Source of the DNA: Candidatus Thorarchaeota archaeon
GTDB taxonomy: Archaea; Asgardarchaeota; Thorarchaeia; Thorarchaeales; Thorarchaeaceae
Assembly (NCBI GenBank): GCA_004524435.1
Contig: SDNO01000004.1
Coordinates: forward strand, 1 to 37,677
Direction: 5' to 3'
DNA: 37,677 nucleotides
Made by a program: the position numbers and the translations under genes. Below, in pieces: positions 28,201 through 36,807 of the stretch. Positions within the stretch are counted from its first letter, which is position 1. Each line of letters starts with the position of its first letter. The notes beneath the pieces are model-generated. The model saw only the letters and a list, made by a program, of their open reading frames with translations. It ran no database searches and was not told the DNA's origin.

Positions 28201-28806
28201 GATGATGAAAGTCACAACATGGAGGTCTGTAGTAGGTACCCGGCTGAATTCTATCGACATGTTTCAAAAGCAAAACATCCTCGAGAAGTAGAATCGCTTG
28301 TAGACATCATTGCCAACCGTCTGGACTCAGAAGCGCAATATGAGGGATTCCAGTTCACTCATGCTACAAGTTCCATTGACTCTGGTCCAAGAAACACGCG
28401 CTACAAGACTCTAGGAAGCATGTTAGAGAAGCTCGAGGCACAACTAAGACTTGCTAAACTGATTGATGCAGTAGATGAGAAAGATGTGGCTGAACGGGTC
28501 ATCTCTCATCATTTCATTCGTGATATCCGCGGCAATCTTCGTGCATATTCTACTCAGAAGATTCAGTGCAGACGCTGTAATCGTGTATACAGAAGGATTC
28601 CACTATCAGGCATCTGCGAGTGTGGTTCACCGCTCTCTCTCACTGTCAGTCAAAAGAATATCTCAAAGTACCTTGAGATGTCAGAGAAGATTATCAATGA
28701 TAACGGCCTGGGTGGCTATCTGGGGCAGAGAATACGTCTCATCCAGTCAGCCCTAGACTCTCTATTCTTCACAGAACAGACAAGTCTGGAGGACTTCTTT
28801 ATCTGA
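25216..28806 (+). CDS. polC: DNA polymerase D large subunit DP2
   Basis: [72 protein letters not shown]; Zn-binding Cys clusters; no intein seen. Start may be 25216 (TTG) or 25261 (ATG). Confidence 0.96.
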   Translation: [1196 protein letters not shown]

Positions 28807-29658
28807 TCAGGCATGCTCCAGAGATAGCTGCAACAGACTCCTGTCTTCAATCATCCCAATGAGATTGCCGGTTGCTGAGATAACGGGAGCTTGGTCGATA
28901 TTGTTCTTTCTAAGTGTCTGAACGCATTCTGAAACCGTTGTGACTTCACTCACAGTGATGATGTTCTTGGTCATTATGGCTTCGATGGGTACGTTCGGCA
29001 ATTTGAGTAGCTTCTTAGTCACGACCAGGAAGTCTTTGGACGTCCATCCCCAATCTGCCGCACTATCAGTGCCGCTGTAGGTCTTCGAGATATTATCTTC
29101 GATAGTCACTTCGGACAGACGCACGAAATCCGTGACAGAAATCATTCCTGATATTCCGCCTGCAGCATTCAGCACCACCAAGTTCGTGACACCTGCCATC
29201 TCCATAATGAGGTATGAGAGTGGGAGAGGGGTTTGTTCCCAGATGGCATTCACTTGTGTCCTGACAAAATCGCGGATATCCATCTCCTCAAACTTCTCTT
29301 TGCCTTCCAGTACGGCACCAAGGATATCAGCTACCGTAATGAGCCCAACCAGTTCGTCGTTGTCGACAACTGGGAGCCTACGAAAATCGTTCTCCAACAT
29401 TATTCTTGCAGCTGTCTTGACTTCGGACCGAGGGGTTACGGTCTTGGGGTCTCTTATCATCAGTAGTGCCAACTGATTCTCATCGGCCTTTTGCAATAGA
29501 TCAGTTCTTGTCACAATTCCCACTAGTTTCTTGGTTCCCTTTTTTACGACTGGCAAGCCCATGATTTCTTGCTCTGCCATAATCTGTAGAACATCCTCTC
29601 TTGTGCCAGGAACGGATACATAGACTATGTCTGACTGCATGCAATCTGATACCTTCAT
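28807..29658 (-). CDS. Protein with four CBS domains
   Basis: Repeated CBS motifs from MKVSDCMQSDIVYVSVPGTREDVLQIMAEQEIMGLPVVKK; the ORF extends to 29793 but the N-terminal 45 aa look non-conserved. Confidence 0.88.
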   Translation of the reverse strand: MKVSDCMQSDIVYVSVPGTREDVLQIMAEQEIMGLPVVKKGTKKLVGIVTRTDLLQKADENQLALLMIRDPKTVTPRSEVKTAARIMLENDFRRLPVVDNDELVGLITVADILGAVLEGKEKFEEMDIRDFVRTQVNAIWEQTPLPLSYLIMEMAGVTNLVVLNAAGGISGMISVTDFVRLSEVTIEDNISKTYSGTDSAADWGWTSKDFLVVTKKLLKLPNVPIEAIMTKNIITVSEVTTVSECVQTLRKNNIDQAPVISATGNLIGMIEDRSLLQLSLEHA

Positions 29659-29820
29659 TGTAGGAGCGACTCCGGTATTGAGAAATTTCGTTGGTCGATT
29701 CGACTCTGCTGGAATATCTGGGTTTTGGCCAACACAACAGAATGTGATAAGGGCACTCGCCGACCTTTTTAATGTATCCTTAGGTTGAACCAATAAACTG
29801 CCTGCTCTCCAGTCAGTCCT

Positions 29821-30381
29821 TTACCAAGGATTCTCCTTGAAACCCAGAAGGTATCCTCCCACATTCGATACCCAATGCACTAACAGGGTCACGGAAATGA
29901 GCACAATCACGTAGATGGGACTTGGTTGCAGAAAAGGGGAGGCTAAAGCAAGCGCCGCGATGATGAAACCAAGCTGATCCAGCACTGGGGCTGGCCCGCC
30001 ACTCTCAAGACTTACTCTTCTCTTGACAAATGAACCTATCATATCACCAAGGAGCGCTCCAATTGATAGTAACACGGTTGTGGGAAATGACATGAAGAGA
30101 ATCTCTTCCATCTGGGCAGTGACAACTACATAATCAGACATGATTGGGAGAAGAAACGGTGCAAGGAGCACCTGCGCAGCGCCGGTAAGGACTCCAAATA
30201 GAACTCCAACGAGGAAGCCACGAACTGTCTTGCCGTCACCCAGAATTCTTCTTCCGTCACGGAATCTCTTGCCTCTATCGATTGGGGCACCACCACCGAA
30301 GATGACAGGGGTGGAATTTGCTATCCAAGCGGGTAGACCAAGCCACAATGCCAGCTCGACAATTGCTATCTCCTCGTACAT
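29821..30381 (-). CDS. carS: CDP-2,3-bis-(O-geranylgeranyl)-sn-glycerol synthase
   Basis: NSTPVIFGGGAPIDRGKRFRDGRRILGDGKTVRGFLVG...SGGPAPVLDQLGFI; multiple TMs. Confidence 0.9.
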   Translation of the reverse strand: MYEEIAIVELALWLGLPAWIANSTPVIFGGGAPIDRGKRFRDGRRILGDGKTVRGFLVGVLFGVLTGAAQVLLAPFLLPIMSDYVVVTAQMEEILFMSFPTTVLLSIGALLGDMIGSFVKRRVSLESGGPAPVLDQLGFIIAALALASPFLQPSPIYVIVLISVTLLVHWVSNVGGYLLGFKENPW

Positions 30382-30422
30382 CTAGTGGCGCTCCCTATCA
30401 CGTCTGCTGAATGCATTGTTTT

Positions 30423-31136
30423 TCACTCTTGTTGTATGTTGTCTTCAAGGGCAAATCCCCGGTCTTGGATTAGCAGTCTTATTCGAGCTTTTTCTGAGCG
30501 GAGATCCATTCGCTCAACCACCCTCTGAGAACTCGCATTACCAACCTTCAGCCTAAGTGTCACATCCGACCAGTATTCCATGATGTTCTTCGCCACCGGC
30601 TCGAAATCGTCAGTCCCATCAAGCTTAGCCCTGACCTGATTCAGTACCAAGACTGCAATACCCCTCTGACTAGCAATACCCTTCAGAAAACCAGCTTGCC
30701 GGTTGAGTTCCCGGTGTGCTGCATAATTCGTCTTCTTATCATCTAGGGAAACTCTATACAGGCGGGTTAGCGTATCAATCACGATAAGACGTGTACTCTC
30801 TGGAGCATAAAGCTCGAGATCTTCAATAATCTCTCCTTGTTCCGAGAAGTCTTTGGGCACAATGATATTGATGGCGTCCACAAGTTCTTGGTATGGTCTA
30901 CCGGCCATCTGTTCCAATCTCTCAATCGGTGAGGACCCCTCTGAGTTCACGTACACAGTGTGATATCCCATCCGAAGAGATGACAGGACGAATTCAAGTC
31001 CAAGAGTTGTCTTTCCTGATCCAGCTCTTCCATAGACATGAGTGATATTGCCCGTACGAATGCCCCCTCCAAGCATCAAATCGAGCCGTGAGATTCTGGA
31101 CGGAAGAGTCAAAGGGGATATCACCACAAGCGGCAT
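30423..31136 (-). CDS. radB: RadB recombinase paralogue
   Basis: GGIRTGNITHVYGRAGSGKTTLGLEFVLSS (Walker A), RLIVIDTLTRLYR (Walker B), VLVLNQVRAK. Confidence 0.92.
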   Translation of the reverse strand: MPLVVISPLTLPSRISRLDLMLGGGIRTGNITHVYGRAGSGKTTLGLEFVLSSLRMGYHTVYVNSEGSSPIERLEQMAGRPYQELVDAINIIVPKDFSEQGEIIEDLELYAPESTRLIVIDTLTRLYRVSLDDKKTNYAAHRELNRQAGFLKGIASQRGIAVLVLNQVRAKLDGTDDFEPVAKNIMEYWSDVTLRLKVGNASSQRVVERMDLRSEKARIRLLIQDRGFALEDNIQQE

Positions 31137-31182
31137 ACAATATCAGAGTGATAAGGATAGCTCCAGAGAGGACAAATGAAGC

Positions 31183-31959
31183 ATGTCACGTCCAGAGATT
31201 GCTATTGCCACTGAGAAGCCCAAGACTCTCTATTTGACGCTGGAGATTCTCAAGAAACTCGAGCTGTCTTCTGTCGTCTGCACCCCCAATGATAAGGCGT
31301 GCGGTTTAGCAAAGGTGCTTCTGTCCACAGAAGACGAGGCACCAGATCTCTCTGATTCCCGTCTTGTTCTACTGGGAGAAGAACCCGATGAGGAGCAAGT
31401 GCGAATCGAAATTTTCATGCGGCTGAATGGTATCACTTACCCATCAGTCATTGTTTCAGGTATTGACCCGGGCTATAGATACGGCCTTGCTCTGAATATG
31501 GATGAGATTGTGGTATCGACTCACATCACGCGTTCTCCTCTGAAGGCAGCTGATATTGTGTCCCACTGGAACAAATACATCTCAGAGAGCTATCCGGATT
31601 GTCGTTTTCTGATACGAGTGGGAACCGGATCCCCCCTCTATACAGTGCTCGTTCTTCGACCGATACTTGAAGAGATTTTCCCAACTGAAATTGAGCTGGT
31701 GGATGAGCATCACACGACCATTACCAGTGGTCCGGATGCCGACATATCATCGGCTGTCCTCATTGCCCTTAGACCCGGGGAGCCAATCACAACCTCGAGT
31801 CTAACACTGGAACCAAAGACAGGCCACATCCGTTCTCTTAAACGACTTGCTAACAGACTTACCAACGGACGCGTGGCCATCTCTACAAGTGAGGCAAAGA
31901 GAGTGCTAGCGGGCACCCTCTCGCTGAAGGAGATTGTCACTCCAACTCCGCGCCATTGA
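31183..31959 (+). CDS. RuvC/YqgF-like RNase H-fold protein (putative nuclease)
   Basis: SVIVSGIDPGYRYGLAL; ELVDEHHTTITSGPDADISSAVLIAL; separate N-terminal domain EIAIATEKPKTLYLTLEILKKLELSSVVCTP. Confidence 0.65.
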   Translation: MSRPEIAIATEKPKTLYLTLEILKKLELSSVVCTPNDKACGLAKVLLSTEDEAPDLSDSRLVLLGEEPDEEQVRIEIFMRLNGITYPSVIVSGIDPGYRYGLALNMDEIVVSTHITRSPLKAADIVSHWNKYISESYPDCRFLIRVGTGSPLYTVLVLRPILEEIFPTEIELVDEHHTTITSGPDADISSAVLIALRPGEPITTSSLTLEPKTGHIRSLKRLANRLTNGRVAISTSEAKRVLAGTLSLKEIVTPTPRH

Positions 31960-33880
31960 AGAAATCACTTACAGCAGAGGAGAGTATCTCCGGGCTATCT
32001 GGAATGCTTCGAACTATCTCTCCAAGCCAAGGAGGCATGAATCTCTTGAGATAGGGCGTATTGAACCTCTGGTCCAACAAGACTATCACGCCACGGTCAT
32101 CAAGTCGTCTGACCGGTCGACCTGCAGTCTGAATGGCACGGGTCATCGCCGGGAGAACATACGCATAGTCTCTCCCCCTCCGATTGAAACGGACATCGTA
32201 ATATGAAATCAAGGCATCTGTGCGTGGAGTTGGTCTCCCATAGGGAACTCCCACAACCACGACACTCTCCATTGTGGGTCCTGGGAAATCTCCTCCTTCT
32301 GAGTTCCTTCCCCCTTGTACACCTAGAAGAACCGCCCCACCGTCTTTTCCCTGACTCTTGAACTCCTCAATCATCTTGTCATTCTTCTTTCCTGCAGCCC
32401 CTTGCTCCTCAAGATACAGTTTTTTGGAAAGTTTCCTCTCTAGTCCTGCTCGTTGAAGCGCCGCCGCTATTCCATAACTAGTAGTGAAAATACCTGTATT
32501 TCCAGGAGTCGCTCCTACTACTGCAGCACAGTGTTCGACCATTCTTGCGAACATATCTTCCGAACGTGCATTATAAGAAGTATCTAGGCCCTCAACCACA
32601 AATCCGGTTCTGGTCTGATCGCTGAACGGGCTACGAAATGATACCTTTACAGACGTTTCCTCAAATCCCAGCATCTCGGCATAGGCCGAGAGTGGTGATA
32701 ATGTGCCAGAAACAGCCACCGAACATCGAATGAGTCGCAGTAAAGGACTTGTGACTGCCGTCGGGTCAAGTGCTACTCTCTCCAAGGCCATTCTTCTGCT
32801 CTGGCCTCTTCTAAGCTCAGATGAGAGTACAAAGGCGTAATCGTTCCTATCTGCGTAGTCCAACCAGTTGTCCATGAAATCCGCAACGCGATATATCGAC
32901 GACTTAGGGGGTTTTCCATGCCGAAGCTGGTTCTTTCGAATACTCGTCCCGAGTTCGTTCATATGAACCAGAGGATGCACTGTGTCCTCAGTTCCAGCCT
33001 CTTGTAGGGCTCTCTCATAGATTCCAACTGGATTGACAATCATCTCATCATTACTAGAAAGACCTGCCGAGATTTCGATGATAGACTGTGCTAAAGCTCT
33101 ACAGAAGTCGTTTGTCACTTCGTCGTTGTATGTGCGGCCTTCACGCATTGCTTGACGAATGATGCCGATGGTTAACCTATCACTCGCTGAGTCGAGTGCG
33201 GTGGACGGAACGTTATGCGCTTCGTCCTGAACGAGTACCACCCGCGACATAGGTATCTCCAGTTCTGGAATGAACGTTTCTCTGATGGACGGATCGAATA
33301 CATAGAGATATGAGAGAGCTATCACATCGACAGCCTTCGCTAGCTTCTTAGCCAGCTCATATGGGCAGAGATTGCGCTTTTTCGCAATTCGAGCTATCTC
33401 GGGTGCAGTCAGGATTTTCTTCGGCATCTTTGCAAGAAGGTCTTCTGGATAACCCAGTCTTTTGGTTCTCTCGTAGAAGGCGCATTTACCATCGGCTTTC
33501 AGTTGTTGACACATCTCACTGATTGAAACTACCCAGTCGACATTGTCCAGTACGAACTTATTGATGCACATATGACTTCGTCCACGAAATGACAGTCCCG
33601 AAACGTTTCTGACATCGTCAATCTGAGCGAGTTCCTCAACAACCCTATCCAGCTGCCGATGGGTTCTCGCGCAGTAGAGTATCTTCCCTCCGTTTATTTG
33701 AGTCCAAGGTAGAATCGCGCATAGCGTGGCACACGTCTTTCCAAATCCATTGGGCGCCTCACACAGAATATTCGTTCCTGAACGTACACAGCCCTCTATC
33801 CTATCCATCATGTCTGCCTGTCCAGCTCTTGCAGAGGCATAAGGGAAGAAGTCTTCATAGGATAGTTCCTGGTCACTCAT
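31937..33880 (-). CDS. XPD/Rad3-type DNA helicase
   Basis: CEAPNGFGKTCATL, Fe-S domain cysteines (MCINK...MCQQLKADGKCAFY...LCPYEL), VLVQDEAHNVP, QTAGRPVRRLDDRG. Confidence 0.91.
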   Translation of the reverse strand: MSDQELSYEDFFPYASARAGQADMMDRIEGCVRSGTNILCEAPNGFGKTCATLCAILPWTQINGGKILYCARTHRQLDRVVEELAQIDDVRNVSGLSFRGRSHMCINKFVLDNVDWVVSISEMCQQLKADGKCAFYERTKRLGYPEDLLAKMPKKILTAPEIARIAKKRNLCPYELAKKLAKAVDVIALSYLYVFDPSIRETFIPELEIPMSRVVLVQDEAHNVPSTALDSASDRLTIGIIRQAMREGRTYNDEVTNDFCRALAQSIIEISAGLSSNDEMIVNPVGIYERALQEAGTEDTVHPLVHMNELGTSIRKNQLRHGKPPKSSIYRVADFMDNWLDYADRNDYAFVLSSELRRGQSRRMALERVALDPTAVTSPLLRLIRCSVAVSGTLSPLSAYAEMLGFEETSVKVSFRSPFSDQTRTGFVVEGLDTSYNARSEDMFARMVEHCAAVVGATPGNTGIFTTSYGIAAALQRAGLERKLSKKLYLEEQGAAGKKNDKMIEEFKSQGKDGGAVLLGVQGGRNSEGGDFPGPTMESVVVVGVPYGRPTPRTDALISYYDVRFNRRGRDYAYVLPAMTRAIQTAGRPVRRLDDRGVIVLLDQRFNTPYLKRFMPPWLGEIVRSIPDSPEILSSAVSDFFNGAELE

Positions 33881-33991
33881 CTTCTCTTCAACGCCACTCG
33901 AGTTTCCTAGCTTGATAATACTGTTGTTCTATCATAGCATACCCTGCTAGTTTATTTACGCTCCTGATATCTCGGAGAAGGCGGACCTATT

Positions 33992-34348
33992 ATGAACAAA
34001 ACGGAGGCCCCGAGTGGCATAAGTGATTTTTCAGCAGAAACCAGCAAAGGCAAGCTCCTGTTTCGCTTGATGGAATTGGACAACGGCCTGATGGTACTAA
34101 TCTCGGATTCCAACAAATACAGAATCGGGCCTTCTGCAGTCGCAATCCCATCGAGCACAGGTCAGTCAGGTCCGTCCTCCACTGGGCTCTTTACGATGGG
34201 AGTTGACACCACACTGGTCAGAACTATCGCTGAGCGCCTGAGTGCATGGACTGCTCAACCTTGCATGGCTATCGTCGCCGTCAGCGACTTTGATCGCAGT
34301 ACTATGTTGGAGGTTGTGTCAATTCTGAAGGATCGCTTTGTGACTTGA
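33992..34348 (+). CDS. Small protein resembling proteasome assembly chaperone 4 (PAC4)
   Basis: LLFRLMELDNGLMVLISDSNKYRIGPSAVAIPS...TGLFTMGVDTTLVRTIAERLSAWTAQPCMAIVAVSDFDRSTMLEVVSILKDRF. Confidence 0.6.
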   Translation: MNKTEAPSGISDFSAETSKGKLLFRLMELDNGLMVLISDSNKYRIGPSAVAIPSSTGQSGPSSTGLFTMGVDTTLVRTIAERLSAWTAQPCMAIVAVSDFDRSTMLEVVSILKDRFVT

Positions 34349-34568
34349 TGAATTCGATGATCTCAAGCACCCAATCACCGACTCCCTCCGTTTCTTCCAG
34401 TCTATCCAGGTAAGTGGTCCAATCAATCGCCATGGCATGTTGCCAGTCATTAAATGCGCCTCTTAGATTCTGAAGTGCCTTGTGGTGATATTCGCACAGG
34501 AGATCCGCTTGAATCCTCCTACCGCAGACTGAGCATAGGTCATCTGGTACGGTTTCTTCACTGGTCAT
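34302..34568 (-). CDS. Small zinc-binding protein
   Basis: MTSEETVPDDLCSVCGRRIQADLLCEYHHKALQNL...; overlaps the topA stop at one end and the PAC4-like gene tail at the other. Confidence 0.7.
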   Translation of the reverse strand: MTSEETVPDDLCSVCGRRIQADLLCEYHHKALQNLRGAFNDWQHAMAIDWTTYLDRLEETEGVGDWVLEIIEFIKSQSDPSELTQPPT

Positions 34569-36651
34569 TCTTCTTCCTCCTTCTCTCCAGTTCTTTGAGG
34601 TCATCCTGCCTGCCAGGACAGTCCGCCCAGTTTACACAAGTTTCCCACGACCTTCCTCGGGAAATCACTCTAAGCATTGGGTGACCGCAGTACTCACATT
34701 TCTTGTCCAAGGGCTGTATCGATCCCTTCTGTGGCAAGGGATACGTCTGATCACACCCTGTTTCACGATAGTTGGAACAACCTACAAACCGTTTTCCAGT
34801 CTTGGGTGACCGTATGATGAGTAGTGTCCCCGAACCACACTTCGGGCAGGGGCCAATTTCCTCTTTCTCTTTCCAAAAACGTTTCAGACCCGCAACTAAC
34901 GCTTGTCCAATCTCCCCCTCCCTTTCCTTGAAGGATTCTAAGAGATTCAAGAGGTCGTTCTTTGCACTGGTCAAGACCTGTTCCCGGCTGCGTTCACGCC
35001 CTTGGATTCTCTCCATTTGCTCTTCGAGTCCTCGGGTGAATTCCGTTGAGAGTAGCTGAGGAACATAGCGCTGCAACGTTTCATAGGCCGCGTATCCAAG
35101 ATTTGACATCTCAAATCTATCATTCAGAGTGTACCCTCGTGACTTGAGTGAGTCAACTATTCCTGATCTTGTAGCCTTTGTACCCAAGCTCTCCCTCTCA
35201 AGCATCTTGAGCAAGCTTGAGGGATTGTATCGGGCTGGAGGCGAAGTAGTCTTTTCTTCGTTCTCAACTGAGGTAATTTGTAGCTGATTGCCCACCGTTA
35301 ACCGGGGAAGCTCCCTTTCTTCGCGAGAAGCATACTCACCATAGAAATCTGTCCAACCTGGTTTGAGAGTCTTTATTCCCCTCAAGTAGAAGATGTGTTC
35401 TTCACACTGAAGATCCGCCCGAATAGTTTCCCTTATCGAGTCTTCTCCAAAAGCAGCTAAGAATCTTCTAACAACAAGATCGTACACCTTCTTCTCAGCT
35501 GAACTGAGCCTTCTCTCTGCTTTCTCACCTGTTGGATGAATAGCAGGATGTGCCGGATCCGATTTCTTCCCCTGTCGTGGTACAAGCTTCCCCGAATCTA
35601 GTATGGCCTGCACGATGCTCTTGTAGTTTCTCATCTTCCCTAATGAATCGAGTATGCTCTTCGTATCGACACTCTCTGGTATCTTCTCACTGCTTGTCCG
35701 TGGATATGAGATAAGAGCATCAAGATACAGCTTCTGAGCCACTGCAAGCGTGCGGCTTGGCTTGAAACCAAAGTGTCGATAAGCCTCTGACTGAAGCGAG
35801 CTCAAATTGAAGGGAGGCAGTGCTGGCTGAGATATCTTTCGCTTTTTGACATTCTGAACGGTAGCGGTCTTTCCTTTAACATCCGCAACCACTGCCTCAG
35901 CCTTCTCTTTCCTTTCAATCCTCTTCTCAGAGTATTCAAGCTCCAGCTCTAGTCCTTGATACAGTCCATTTGCAACTATAATCCAATAGGGCAGGGGCAC
36001 AAAGACATTCACCTCTTGATCTCTTTCTGCAACGAAGGTGAGTGTTGGTCCTTGCACTCTTCCCGTGGAAACAATCTTGAACCAGCCCGCGGCTTTCTTG
36101 ATTGCCAAGGTCAGAGCTCGAGTCAGGTTTATACCGTACAGCCAATCGATTTCATGCCTCACATGTCCCGACTCTATCATTTGAAAATCAAGACCACCTA
36201 GCTGCTCATCGAAGGCCATCTGTAGCTCGTTCTTGGTGAGAGTCGAGAATCGCATTCTTTGCGCATCTTCAGGATTGGTCCGACATGCGTACTTGAGTGT
36301 GAGATAACCGATGAGGCTTCCCTCAATGTCGTAATCAGTTGCAACAACAAATACCTCCGCCTCCTTTGACAGTTTCTTGATGAGAGAGATAATGGGCTTC
36401 ACATTCTTAGCCTTCTTATCGACCTCATATCTGGGGACCCATTCAGTTTCCAATCTCGGGTATTTCCATCCTTTCTCTGTCTGCTTGAGTTCGTAGAGAT
36501 GACCTAGGGCATGAACCACAAGGAGATCGTTCGCCCCTCTCTTGCACTGAAAATAGGAGGTCTTGCCTCTCTTGATTTCTTGTGGCGCTCCTGATTCATC
36601 GAGAGCATGCGCTATCTTCTTGGCCGCGGTAGGTTTCTCGGATATCACCAT
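34558..36651 (-). CDS. topA: DNA topoisomerase IA with C-terminal zinc ribbons
   Basis: MVISEKPTAAKKIAHAL, VVATDYDIEGSLIGYL, ISYPRTSSEKIPES; CPKCGSGTLLI...GCSNYRETGC and CEYCGHPMLRV...CVNWADCPG. Confidence 0.95.
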   Translation of the reverse strand: MVISEKPTAAKKIAHALDESGAPQEIKRGKTSYFQCKRGANDLLVVHALGHLYELKQTEKGWKYPRLETEWVPRYEVDKKAKNVKPIISLIKKLSKEAEVFVVATDYDIEGSLIGYLTLKYACRTNPEDAQRMRFSTLTKNELQMAFDEQLGGLDFQMIESGHVRHEIDWLYGINLTRALTLAIKKAAGWFKIVSTGRVQGPTLTFVAERDQEVNVFVPLPYWIIVANGLYQGLELELEYSEKRIERKEKAEAVVADVKGKTATVQNVKKRKISQPALPPFNLSSLQSEAYRHFGFKPSRTLAVAQKLYLDALISYPRTSSEKIPESVDTKSILDSLGKMRNYKSIVQAILDSGKLVPRQGKKSDPAHPAIHPTGEKAERRLSSAEKKVYDLVVRRFLAAFGEDSIRETIRADLQCEEHIFYLRGIKTLKPGWTDFYGEYASREERELPRLTVGNQLQITSVENEEKTTSPPARYNPSSLLKMLERESLGTKATRSGIVDSLKSRGYTLNDRFEMSNLGYAAYETLQRYVPQLLSTEFTRGLEEQMERIQGRERSREQVLTSAKNDLLNLLESFKEREGEIGQALVAGLKRFWKEKEEIGPCPKCGSGTLLIIRSPKTGKRFVGCSNYRETGCDQTYPLPQKGSIQPLDKKCEYCGHPMLRVISRGRSWETCVNWADCPGRQDDLKELERRRKKNDQ

Positions 36652-36807
36652 TATTCTGGACAGTACAATACACTCTCAGTGTGGGCTATCTTGCCTGCTG
36701 TGTGTTTTATTTGTCTGTTGGACCATCAAAAAAGGCCTAGTACATTAATGCATACCACGATAGTCTTAAAAGCGGACCCCCAATCGAATCCGCTGAGGTA
36801 ACACAAA

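Noticed and set aside
25216-28806. Possible intein in DP2
   Set aside because: Length (1196 aa) and continuous conserved motifs leave no room for an intein.
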